A DNA stretch of 64,000 nucleotides. It comes from an uncultured Prevotellaceae bacterium. Its GTDB lineage: Bacteria > Bacteroidota > Bacteroidia > Bacteroidales > Bacteroidaceae. The notes beneath the pieces are model-generated. The model did not search any database and was not told the DNA's origin. It saw only the letters and a program-made list of their open reading frames with translations. Shown piece by piece: positions 52,955 to 60,553 of this stretch; position 1 is the stretch's first letter; the number at the start of each line of letters is the position of its first letter. Location of the stretch: assembly GCA_900543815.1 (NCBI GenBank), contig UQST01000013.1, positions 1-64,000 of the forward strand. The letters are read 5' to 3'. Position numbers and translations under genes: made by a program.

Positions 52955-55057
52955 TTATCCTTGTTCGGCGGCCTCTTGGGCAGCCTCCTCGGCCTTCTTC
53001 GCTTCGTCGGGATACTGTACTCGGGTGTGGTAGATGGTCTTGAGCTTTGACTTGAACACCTCCTTGGCTATCTCTATCTCGCGGAATGTGATGGGGCACA
53101 TCTTGAAGTAGCCGTCCTTCACCTGCCCGTCGATAATCTTCTCTACCAGCGTACTCACGCTCTCCTCAGTGTATTCGGGCAGGCTGCGTGATGCGGCTTC
53201 CACGGCATCGGCCATCATCAGGATGGCCTGCTCCAGCGTGCTGGGGTTGGGGCCGGGGTAGGTGAAGAGCTTGGGGTCAGGCTCGCGGTCGGGGTATTTG
53301 TTCTTGTAGCTGATGTAGAAGTACTTGGCCATGCTGGTGCCGTGATGCGTAGCTATGAAGTCCTTCACCGCCTGGGGCAGCTTGTATTTGTCGGCCAACT
53401 TCAGTCCGTCGGTCACGTGGCGGATGATGATCTGTGCGCTCTTCTCCAGCGGGAGGCCGTCATGAGGGTTCACTCCCGACTGGTTCTCGGTGAAGAACAC
53501 CGGGTTCTCCAGTTTGCCGATGTCGTGATACAGGGCGCCCGTACGCACCAGCTGGCTCTTGGCCATCAGGTTGTTGGCCACCTCGGCAGCCAGATTGGCC
53601 ACCTGCATGCTGTGCTGGAAGGTGCCCGGTGCCTCCTCTGACAGGCGTCGCAGAATGGGGTTGTTGATGTTCGACAGCTCCACGAGCGTCACATTAGAGG
53701 TGAATCCGAATATGCGCTCCACGGGTATGAGCAGCAGGTAGGATATCATTGACAGGATGCCGGCAATGGTGAGGTAGATGTAAGTCCACTTGTCCAGTCC
53801 GTCGGTGCCAGCCAGATTACCGTCCATGATATCCAGGCACAGGTAGGCTCCCAGCGAGACGGCAGTCACGGCGATGGCGGCGCGCAGCAGGTCGGAGCGC
53901 TGGTTGAGCTGCCTCAGACTGTATATGGCCACCAGTCCTGCCAGCGTCTCTGTCACCAGGAACTCGAATGGGTGCTTCAGTGCCACGGCACAGGTGAGCA
54001 GCATGATGATGTGTGTGCTGAAGGCCGTGCGCGAGTCCATGAAGATGCGTATGAAGATGGGCAGTATGCAGTAAGGTATCACATACACGCTCATGAAGGC
54101 GTGCTCCATCATGCTGTAGGTGATGATGGGGAACACGAGGCCGAGCGACATCACCAGCGCCACGGTGCGCGGGCTGTCGAGGTAGTCGCTGCGGAACTGC
54201 TTGAAGTAGCCGAAGAGCATGAGCACCATCAGCGTGGCATAGAACAGCTGGCCCACGGCAAGCGCCACGCGCTCGGCTGTGCTCTTCTGCCTCTCCTCCT
54301 GGTAGCGCTCGAGCGACTTCAAGACATTGTAGGTGTAGTTATCTACAATCTGTCCGCGGTCCACTATCTTCTGTCCCGCCTGCACCTGCCCCATGTAGGG
54401 CACCAGCATGTTATCCACCTCCTGCCGCTGCTGCTGCGACTTGGCGGCGTCGTGTCTCAGGTTGGGTCGTATGTATCTCGACAGTTCGCACTGGCTCAGC
54501 TTGCTGTGGTTGTAGCGCGTACTGTCCTCCTCGGCCATCATGTATTCATAGGCGGTCTTCTCTGTGAAGACCTGCTTGAAGGGCTTCGCGCTGGCCTCGT
54601 TCTGCCAGAAGAAACGCACCATAGCCGTGTTCTCCTGCTGCAGACGGTCGTGCCATTCGGTCTCCATCACGCCCCGCATATACACCTCTGCCAGCTTCTT
54701 CTGCAGGTGCGACAGGTAGTACTGGGGCACTGTGCCCTTCATGTGCTGTACGAAATCGGTTCTCAGTGCCGTCAGCATTGTGTCCATCACGGCAGGGTCA
54801 CGCTGGAAGTAGGGTTCGTAATAGCGGTGCAGGCTGTCGCGCTCGCGCTGCAGCACCTCATCGGGCTTGAATACCGGGAAGCTGTCCATGGCTATGAGGG
54901 GGCTGTCGTCCCACGGTTCGCCCTTCTTGTAGGACAGTTCGTTGACGGTGTTCCTTGGCATCACGCTGGCCAGGATAAGTATTGTGGCCAGCAGTACAAT
55001 CGTCCTCAGGAATATCTCCTTGGGGGTCAGTTTGCGTCGATGGTTGAATCTGCTCAT
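52955..55057 (-). CDS. 7TM-HD hydrolase (PgpH-like cyclic-di-AMP phosphodiesterase)
   Basis: The start at 55057 (MSRFNHRRKLTPKEIFLRTI) gives 700 residues; the longer frame reaching 56755 is the shadow of gltX. One membrane segment is followed by an extracytoplasmic 7TM-HDED-type domain (about 60-280), seven membrane helices (about 290-490) and a cytoplasmic HD domain. The HD motif is in GTFQHSMQVANLAAE and LYHDIGKLENPVFF, with further His in IIIRHVTDGLKLA and FIATHHGTS. Characterised PgpH enzymes hydrolyse c-di-AMP; Bacteroidetes homologues are typical but I infer activity by family. It is divergent from gltX. Confidence 0.9.
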   Translation of the reverse strand: MSRFNHRRKLTPKEIFLRTIVLLATILILASVMPRNTVNELSYKKGEPWDDSPLIAMDSFPVFKPDEVLQRERDSLHRYYEPYFQRDPAVMDTMLTALRTDFVQHMKGTVPQYYLSHLQKKLAEVYMRGVMETEWHDRLQQENTAMVRFFWQNEASAKPFKQVFTEKTAYEYMMAEEDSTRYNHSKLSQCELSRYIRPNLRHDAAKSQQQRQEVDNMLVPYMGQVQAGQKIVDRGQIVDNYTYNVLKSLERYQEERQKSTAERVALAVGQLFYATLMVLMLFGYFKQFRSDYLDSPRTVALVMSLGLVFPIITYSMMEHAFMSVYVIPYCILPIFIRIFMDSRTAFSTHIIMLLTCAVALKHPFEFLVTETLAGLVAIYSLRQLNQRSDLLRAAIAVTAVSLGAYLCLDIMDGNLAGTDGLDKWTYIYLTIAGILSMISYLLLIPVERIFGFTSNVTLVELSNINNPILRRLSEEAPGTFQHSMQVANLAAEVANNLMAKSQLVRTGALYHDIGKLENPVFFTENQSGVNPHDGLPLEKSAQIIIRHVTDGLKLADKYKLPQAVKDFIATHHGTSMAKYFYISYKNKYPDREPDPKLFTYPGPNPSTLEQAILMMADAVEAASRSLPEYTEESVSTLVEKIIDGQVKDGYFKMCPITFREIEIAKEVFKSKLKTIYHTRVQYPDEAKKAEEAAQEAAEQG

Positions 55058-55105
55058 GTTTCTATCTGTTCGTGTGGGAGCGCGCAGCCCCCTCCTAATG
55101 TGGTG

Positions 55106-55154
55106 CAAAAATACAAAAAAACCTCTGCCAATTAGAAAAAATGACGTACTTTTG
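55106..55154. promoter_or_regulatory. Divergent promoter elements between the 7TM-HD gene and gltX
   Basis: On the minus strand TATTTTTG (55113-55106) fits TAnnTTTG for the 7TM-HD gene. On the plus strand TACTTTTG (55147-55154) fits it for gltX, 24 bases before its ATG. Neither has a convincing -33 partner. Confidence 0.45.
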
Positions 55155-55177
55155 CAGCTAACAAGTGATACGAACTT

Positions 55178-56737
55178 ATGTCTGAAAGAAAAGTGAGGGT
55201 GCGTTTCGCACCCAGTCCCACTGGTCCGTTGCACATAGGAGGAGTACGGACCGCCCTTTACAATTACCTTTTCGCTCGCCAGCACGGCGGTGACTTGATA
55301 TTCAGAATAGAGGATACCGACTCCACTCGCTTCGTGCCTGGAGCCGAGGAGTATATTCAGGAGTCGTTCCGATGGCTCGGCATCACCTTTGACGAGGGTG
55401 TGGGCATCGGTGGCGACTATGGTCCTTACCGCCAGAGTGAGCGCAGGGACATCTATCGCAAGTATGTGCATCAGTTGCTGGACAACGGCAAGGCATACAT
55501 CGCATTCGACACCCCCGAGGAGCTGGATGCCAAGCGTGCCGCTGTAGATAACTTCCAGTATGATGCCTCTACCCGCCAGCAGATGCGCAACTCGCTGTCT
55601 CTCACGGCTGAGGAGACGCAGGCGCTGCTCGATGCAGGCCATCAGTATGTGGTGCGCTTCCTGGTGGAGCCCGGCCGCGACGTGGTGGTGCACGACATCA
55701 TACGCGGCGATGTGCACATCAACAGCAGCATCCTGGATGACAAGGTGCTCTATAAGTGTGCCGATGATCTGCCCACCTACCATCTGGCCAATATCGTGGA
55801 TGACCACCTGATGGAGGTTACCCACGTCATCCGAGGCGAAGAGTGGTTGCCCAGTGCGCCCCTCCATGTGCTCCTCTACGAGGCTTTCGGCTGGCAGGAT
55901 ACCATGCCTGCCTTTGCCCACTTGCCCCTGCTGCTCAAGCCCATCGGCAATGGCAAGCTCAGCAAGAGGGACGGCGACAAGCTGGGCTTCCCCGTGTTCC
56001 CCCTCGAATGGCACGACCCCAAGAGCGGCGAAGTGAGCAGCGGTTACCGTGAGCAGGGCTATCTGCCGCAGGCTGTAGATAACTTCCTGGCTCTGCTCGG
56101 CTGGAATCCCGGCAACGACCAGGAGATTATGACGCTCGACGAAATGGTGAAGCTGTTCGACCTCAGCAAGTGTTCCAAGAACGGAGCCAAGTTTGACTAT
56201 GTCAAGGCAGCGTGGTTCAACCACCAGTACCTGCTGCGTCAGGCCGACTCGGAGTGGGTTCCTGCCTTCGATGCTGTGCTCCGCCGTGAGGGCATCACCG
56301 CCACTGCCGGGCAGGAGGAGGCCGTCGTGCGCATGATGAAACTGAAGGTCATCGAGTATGTCGATGCGCAGGGCAACAAGCACAAGCGTAATGTGAGCTT
56401 CGTTACAGACCTGTGGCCCCTCACGCGCTTCTTCTTCGTGGCCCCTGCGGAGTTTGACAAGGAAGACAAGTTTGTCCGCAAGAACTGGAAGGAGACCACA
56501 GCCCAGGAGATGGGCCAGCTGGCCGAGGTGCTTGCCACAGTGGAGGACTTCAGCGTGGATGGCCTCAAGGCCGCTGTCGATCCCTGGGCAGAGACCACCG
56601 GTCTGCGTCCCTGGAATGCCTGGCGCATCTGTCTGGTGGGTGCCGGACAAGGCCCCGACATGTATGAGCTGGCAGCCTTCCTGGGCAAGGACGAGACCCT
56701 CCGTCGCATGAATCACGCCATAGAGACTCTCGGCTGA
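55178..56737 (+). CDS. gltX: Glutamyl-tRNA synthetase
   Basis: A 519-residue class I aminoacyl-tRNA synthetase. The HIGH signature is in RFAPSPTGPLHIGGVRTALY and the KMSKS loop is KLSKRDGDK. VVVHDIIRGDVHINSSILDD and PTYHLANIVDDHLMEVTHVI are conserved core pieces; the C-terminal anticodon-binding domain is complete. GluRS is essential; whether it charges tRNA-Gln too cannot be told from this window. It is followed by waaA after one base, which suggests coupling. Confidence 0.97.
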   Translation: MSERKVRVRFAPSPTGPLHIGGVRTALYNYLFARQHGGDLIFRIEDTDSTRFVPGAEEYIQESFRWLGITFDEGVGIGGDYGPYRQSERRDIYRKYVHQLLDNGKAYIAFDTPEELDAKRAAVDNFQYDASTRQQMRNSLSLTAEETQALLDAGHQYVVRFLVEPGRDVVVHDIIRGDVHINSSILDDKVLYKCADDLPTYHLANIVDDHLMEVTHVIRGEEWLPSAPLHVLLYEAFGWQDTMPAFAHLPLLLKPIGNGKLSKRDGDKLGFPVFPLEWHDPKSGEVSSGYREQGYLPQAVDNFLALLGWNPGNDQEIMTLDEMVKLFDLSKCSKNGAKFDYVKAAWFNHQYLLRQADSEWVPAFDAVLRREGITATAGQEEAVVRMMKLKVIEYVDAQGNKHKRNVSFVTDLWPLTRFFFVAPAEFDKEDKFVRKNWKETTAQEMGQLAEVLATVEDFSVDGLKAAVDPWAETTGLRPWNAWRICLVGAGQGPDMYELAAFLGKDETLRRMNHAIETLG

Positions 56738-56738
56738 C

Positions 56739-57962
56739 ATGTATTCCCTGGCCATTTACCTCTATATGCTGGGCATCATCTTGGTGTCCCCTTTCCACCG
56801 CAAGGCCCGTGCCATGTTCAAGGGAAGGCTGAAGACCTACCTCACTCTGCGCAGGAAGGTAGATAAGAGCAAGCGCTATGTGTGGTTCCATGCCGCATCC
56901 CTGGGAGAGTTTGAGCAGGGACGCTCGCTCATGGAACGCTTCCGCAGCCAGCATCCCGAGTACCAGATATTGCTCACCTTCTTCAGTCCGTCGGGCTACG
57001 AGGTGCGCAAGAACTATGAGGGTGCCGACATTGTGTGCTATCTGCCAATGGACACCCCGGGCAATGTGGCAAGCTTCCTCCGTCTGGTGAAGCCCGAGAT
57101 GGCGTTCTTCATAAAGTATGAGTTTTGGTACAATATGATACGTGCTTGCCACAAGCGCGGCATCAAAGTGTATAGCGTGAGCAGTATCTTCCGCTCCAAC
57201 AAGGTGTTCTTCCGCTGGTATGGCTCGGGTTATTCGCGTGTGCTCAACCTCATCGACCACTTCTTTGTGCAGGATGAGGAGTCGGCCCGACTGCTTGCCA
57301 CCAAGGGTATCAGGGACAATGTGACCATCGTGGGCGACACTCGCTTTGACCGCGTGCTGGACATCTGCCGCCGTGCCAAGGAGTTGCCTCTGGTGGAGAA
57401 GTTCGTCTCCAATGCCGACAGGGTGCTTGTGGTGGGCAGCAGCTGGCAGCCCGACGAGTCGCTCATCATCCCGTATTTCAACCAGCATCCGCAGCTCAAG
57501 GTCATTCTGGCGCCCCACGTCATCAGCGATGACCGCATCAGTCAGATTACCGAGAAGCTCAAGCGCCCCTATGTACTCTACACTGAGGCGCAGGAGAGCA
57601 CGGTGGCCGATGCCGACTGCCTGATAGTCAACTGCTACGGACTGCTGAGCAGCATCTACCGCTATGGACATGTGGCCTATGTGGGAGGCGGCTTCGGCGT
57701 GGGCATACACAATGTGCCCGAGGCTGCTGTGCACGGTGTGCCGGTGCTCATAGGCCCCAACAACAAGGGATTCCGCGAGGCTCAGGACCTCCTGCGCATG
57801 GGTGGCTGCTTCGAGATAACGGGCGCCACGCTCTTCAATGCCGTCATGGACCGTCTCATCGAGAACGACCAGTTGAGGCAGACACGCGGTGCCATTGCCC
57901 ACAAGTATGTGGCATCCAATGCCGGAGCCACCGATATGATATTCCGCACACTGGGTCTCTGA
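56739..57962 (+). CDS. waaA: 3-deoxy-D-manno-octulosonic acid transferase
   Basis: WaaA (KdtA) transfers Kdo from CMP-Kdo to lipid IVA in lipid A/LPS assembly. The 407-residue protein has an N-terminal membrane helix (YSLAIYLYMLGIILVSPF) and a GT-B fold. WFHAASLGEFEQGRSLMERF holds the conserved catalytic Glu. FIKYEFWYNMIRACHKRGIK and VGGGFGVGIHNVPEAAVHGV (nucleotide-binding signature) are typical. Bacteroidetes lipid A usually carries one Kdo, so mono-functionality is plausible. It follows gltX without a gap, and a terminator lies at 57993-58032. Confidence 0.95.
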   Translation: MYSLAIYLYMLGIILVSPFHRKARAMFKGRLKTYLTLRRKVDKSKRYVWFHAASLGEFEQGRSLMERFRSQHPEYQILLTFFSPSGYEVRKNYEGADIVCYLPMDTPGNVASFLRLVKPEMAFFIKYEFWYNMIRACHKRGIKVYSVSSIFRSNKVFFRWYGSGYSRVLNLIDHFFVQDEESARLLATKGIRDNVTIVGDTRFDRVLDICRRAKELPLVEKFVSNADRVLVVGSSWQPDESLIIPYFNQHPQLKVILAPHVISDDRISQITEKLKRPYVLYTEAQESTVADADCLIVNCYGLLSSIYRYGHVAYVGGGFGVGIHNVPEAAVHGVPVLIGPNNKGFREAQDLLRMGGCFEITGATLFNAVMDRLIENDQLRQTRGAIAHKYVASNAGATDMIFRTLGL

Positions 57963-57992
57963 CCCCAGTGAAAAGCCCTGGCAAGGGGGCTG

Positions 57993-58032
57993 CAAGAGGA
58001 GCCGACGGATTTTTCCGCCGGCTCCTCTTGCA
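57993..58032 (+). terminator. Terminator after waaA
   Basis: GCAAGAGGAGCCG (57993-58005) pairs perfectly with CGGCTCCTCTTGC (58020-58032), with CGG/CCG continuing inside. The stem is strong but no T-run follows. Confidence 0.7.
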
Positions 58033-58160
58033 TTGTGTGGCGCAGTTGTATCTTCTGTAAAACAGAGAGTTGCGAGGCGCTTCCTGCATTTCGTCGGCAT
58101 TTGCAGCGGTTTTCCCCCTTGGAAATAGGGAAATCCCATCCGCCCTTTAGGGTAATTCAA

Positions 58161-58191
58161 TTTCGGGGGCATGAGTGAAGGCGTACCTTTG
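58161..58191 (+). promoter_or_regulatory. Promoter of the His/Met-rich secreted protein gene
   Basis: TTTC at 58161-58164 (one base from TTTG), then TACCTTTG at 58184-58191, spaced 20 bases when measured from TTT. The leader is about 50 bases to the ATG at 58248. Confidence 0.45.
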
Positions 58192-58247
58192 CAGTGTCAT
58201 CAAGAGAGACATACAGAGTTATTCACCCATTAAAGGAGGAGGACGAT

Positions 58248-58757
58248 ATGAGACGCAACGTATTTTTCATAGCCATGTTGATGATGGTGTCATTGGCATG
58301 CACAAGTGCATCGGCACAGGGTCGCAGACACGACATGCGCGACGGCCGCCCAGGTGACAGAAGGGAGATGGCGTTGCGTGGAGGGTATGACCGCAGGATG
58401 CCCATGGGTGGCCCGGGCATGAGGGACGACCGCCGCGGGCATATGCGCCACCACGACATGAGGCCTCCTCATCATCCAGCACCCCACCATCCCCACATGC
58501 ACCGCCCCTGTGGCCCGAGGGTTGATGCCTATGGCTGGGTGCCTGGTTGGCACGGACGTGTACGCTACTGCGACGGTCGCTGGGGTTATCTGCGGGGCCG
58601 TGACTGGTACTGGTACGATGTGTATTACGAGCCCGACTACTATTACAGCCAGCCCGTGGCATGCTTCCACGGCCATCTCAGCCCGGCAGGCAAGGTGGTG
58701 GCAGGGGCCGTGGGCGTGGCAGCCGTAGCGGCATTCGTGGGCGCGCTGTGCCATTGA
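58248..58757 (+). CDS. Exported His/Met/Arg-rich protein
   Basis: A 169-residue protein; the ATG at 58248 has a strong AAAGGAGGAGG upstream, while the frame to 58194 would precede it. A signal peptide (MRRNVFFIAMLMMVSLACTS to ASA) is followed by a low-complexity region rich in Arg, Asp, Met, Gly and His (about 25-95, for example RRGHMRHHDMRPPHHPAPHH). A Trp/Tyr-rich segment follows (YGWVPGWHGRVRYCDGRWGY, DWYWYDVYYEPDYYY). A hydrophobic glycine-rich helix (AGKVVAGAVGVAAVAAFVGA) is near the end. His/Met runs suggest metal binding, perhaps copper or nickel, but this is inference. No known family is recognised. Confidence 0.75.
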   Translation: MRRNVFFIAMLMMVSLACTSASAQGRRHDMRDGRPGDRREMALRGGYDRRMPMGGPGMRDDRRGHMRHHDMRPPHHPAPHHPHMHRPCGPRVDAYGWVPGWHGRVRYCDGRWGYLRGRDWYWYDVYYEPDYYYSQPVACFHGHLSPAGKVVAGAVGVAAVAAFVGALCH

Positions 58758-59284
58758 TGCAGGGAGGAGAGTATGACACCTTAACTTTTTCAATTATATG
58801 TGAACCGTCCCGGGGGGTGCCTAGTTGCATGACGCAAGGCATTCCCGGGGATTTTTCTGTACCCTTGCTTCCTGCTCGGACAGGAGTGGTACCGGTGGGG
58901 CGGGGCGGCAGCAAAGGACGGGGAGAGAGGCATGCGGTGTGGCGTTGCGGTGCGGAACGCGAGGGGTGCTGTGCTGCCCGGGGAAACGCAGCACGGTGCG
59001 TGGGCCGATGCAGCGCGCTGCGATGGCCTGTGCACCGCACTGCGCCGTTTGTCCCGCGATGCCGCGTGATGGGGCCGTGGTGCAGAGGGGAGTCTGGGGC
59101 AGGGTGTCGGGTGGGATGGCTGTCCCCCTTGCCTATGCAGGTTCCGTGCTCTGGCGGTTGTCTCTTAGGGATGCAAAAATGGTCGGAAAGTACGGTGCGG
59201 AGCCTTTTGCCGTGCGTTTTCCAGGTTTGCGTGGGCGCATTACGGGGGAATTCTGTATATTTGCAGCGCCAATATATATGTGAT
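58758..59284. other. Spacer with 22-bp array D, before the HdeD-like gene
   Basis: A 527-base gap without a gene. An imperfect hairpin at about 58805-58850 with CCCGGGG-type arms followed by ATTTTTC could terminate the upstream gene. Array D lies at 58986-59051. TATATTTG at 59256-59263 is a likely -7 element for the HdeD-like gene. The frames at 58661-59872, 58678-59577, 58790-59035 and 58825-59283 are GC-rich shadows. Confidence 0.5.
58986..59051. repeat. 22-bp repeat array D
   Basis: Three clear 22-bp units start at 58986, 59008 and 59030; a possible fourth precedes. Unit 2 is ATGCAGCGCGCTGCGATGGC plus CT, with the exact palindrome GCAGCGCGCTGC. Same strand and order as arrays A, B and C. 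Confidence 0.8.
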
Positions 59285-59872
59285 ATGAATAGAAACGCAT
59301 GGTTGATCTTTAAGGCCGTATGTGCCGTAGTGGTGGGGGTGCTGCTCATTGCCAACCCCGAGTCATACACGACCCTGATGGTTAGGATAATAGGAGGTGT
59401 GTTCCTGCTGTCGGGCTTGATGCCCCTCGTAGGCTTCTGGTTCCCCTCCAAGGCCGGGGCCATGAGACCCGTGTTTCCCGTTGTGGGCACCGGCAGCATG
59501 CTCTTGGGCCTTCTGCTCATGCTCTTCCCAGATACCTTCGTGCGCTGGTTTATGTATGTGCTGGCGTTCCTGTTCATGTTGGGCGGTTGCCATCAGCTGC
59601 TTTCGCAGATCAATGCCCGCAGAATGGTGCCCGTGCGCTGGTGGTCGGTGGTGCTGTCCCTGGTGCTCATTGCACTGGGTGTCATCATTCTGGTCAATCC
59701 CATGGAGAGCGCCTCTGTGCCCTTCTTCCTGATGGGGCTGGGCTGCGTATGCTATGGTGTGACCGACCTCCTCCGTGTGGCCCGGCGCATGATGTACGAG
59801 CGCCAGGTGAGCCACAGGGACGAGTATGTCGATTATGAGGAGGTGACCGATGACGATACCATGCGCAGGTAA
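59285..59872 (+). CDS. HdeD-family (DUF308) membrane protein
   Basis: A 195-residue polytopic inner membrane protein with about six hydrophobic segments (AVCAVVVGVLLIANPESY, IIGGVFLLSGLMPLVGFW, GSMLLGLLLMLFPDTFVRWF, SVVLSLVLIALGVIILVNP, FFLMGLGCVCYGVTDLLRVA). The repeated pattern gL-llxP is that of HdeD/DUF308 proteins, implicated in acid resistance in Escherichia coli; the role in Bacteroidetes is unknown. The tail (EYVDYEEVTDDDTMRR) is acidic. The last 40 bases overlap the end of the convergent GNAT gene. Confidence 0.8.
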   Translation: MNRNAWLIFKAVCAVVVGVLLIANPESYTTLMVRIIGGVFLLSGLMPLVGFWFPSKAGAMRPVFPVVGTGSMLLGLLLMLFPDTFVRWFMYVLAFLFMLGGCHQLLSQINARRMVPVRWWSVVLSLVLIALGVIILVNPMESASVPFFLMGLGCVCYGVTDLLRVARRMMYERQVSHRDEYVDYEEVTDDDTMRR

Positions 59873-60426
59873 TCCTCGCCGAAGATGAACATGTGGCCTT
59901 TCTCGCGGAATCCGATGGACTCATAGAGCTTCTTGGCACCCGTGTTGTCGGGCGCACATGCCAGTATGGCGGGGCGCCCCATACGCGCAGCCTCCCTGGC
60001 CGCTTCGGCCATCATCACGCGGGCGATGCCCTTTCCCCTCCAGTGGGGATGCACGGAGATGCTGTCGAGGTAGTACTCTCCGTCGCGGGTCTCAGGCTCC
60101 ATCTTCTCGGCGTCGAAGGTGATGAGGCTGCCCAGCAAGGCAAATGTACGCTTGCGGCAATCCATGTAGCCCTCGCCGGGATAGGCCACCAGTGCAGCCA
60201 CGGGACGGTTGTCACGGGTGACAGCCAGACGGGTGTTCTTCCAGCTGTAAAGGGTGTCCTCACGCTTGCACACGGCAGTGAGCTGCTCGAGCAACTGCCT
60301 GTCCCCGGCCGTCTCTTGCCCGTCGATGATGCGCTCCATGATGGGGTTCCCCAGGGCCTCGGCCACTACTTCGGCCACGAAGCCGGCATCCGCCGGTGTG
60401 GCCATCCTGTATCTTATCTCTTCCAT
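59833..60426 (-). CDS. GNAT family N-acetyltransferase
   Basis: A 197-residue protein; the start at 60426 (MEEIRYRMATPADAGFVAEV) is typical of single-domain GNATs, and the longer frame to 60540 crosses the promoter region. The acetyl-CoA loop is ISVHPHWRGKGIARVMMAEA with the R/QxxGxG/A motif, and NTGAKKLYESIGFREKGHMF is the C-terminal motif. The substrate is unknown. The 3' end overlaps the HdeD-like gene by 40 bases tail-to-tail. A promoter-like TATCTTTG at 60454-60447 lies about 20 bases before the start. Confidence 0.85.
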   Translation of the reverse strand: MEEIRYRMATPADAGFVAEVVAEALGNPIMERIIDGQETAGDRQLLEQLTAVCKREDTLYSWKNTRLAVTRDNRPVAALVAYPGEGYMDCRKRTFALLGSLITFDAEKMEPETRDGEYYLDSISVHPHWRGKGIARVMMAEAAREAARMGRPAILACAPDNTGAKKLYESIGFREKGHMFIFGEDYLRMVSSSVTSS

Positions 60427-60498
60427 ATCGGTTTGAATTGTTTGTCCAAAGATACCGCTTTTAGTGCGGAGTCTTGTGCCTTGCGTGGAAAAAAGTGT

Positions 60499-60506
60499 TA
60501 ACTTTG
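60499..60506 (+). promoter_or_regulatory. Promoter -7 element of the calpain-like gene
   Basis: TAACTTTG, 47 bases before the ATG at 60554. TTG at 60474-60476 is a weak -33 candidate at 22 bases. Confidence 0.4.
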
Positions 60507-60553
60507 TCGTGGATACATATTCACGAAGCAATATTAACACTATTCAAAGACCT

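Noticed and set aside
55058..56755. Minus-strand extension of the 7TM-HD frame to 1266 residues across gltX
   Set aside because: The extension lies opposite gltX, lacks any domain and precedes the natural start MSRFNHRRKL; it is a shadow of biased codons.
58661..59577. Long overlapping frames in the spacer before the HdeD-like gene
   Set aside because: They begin inside the upstream gene or run opposite the HdeD-like gene, and consist of array and GC-rich sequence.
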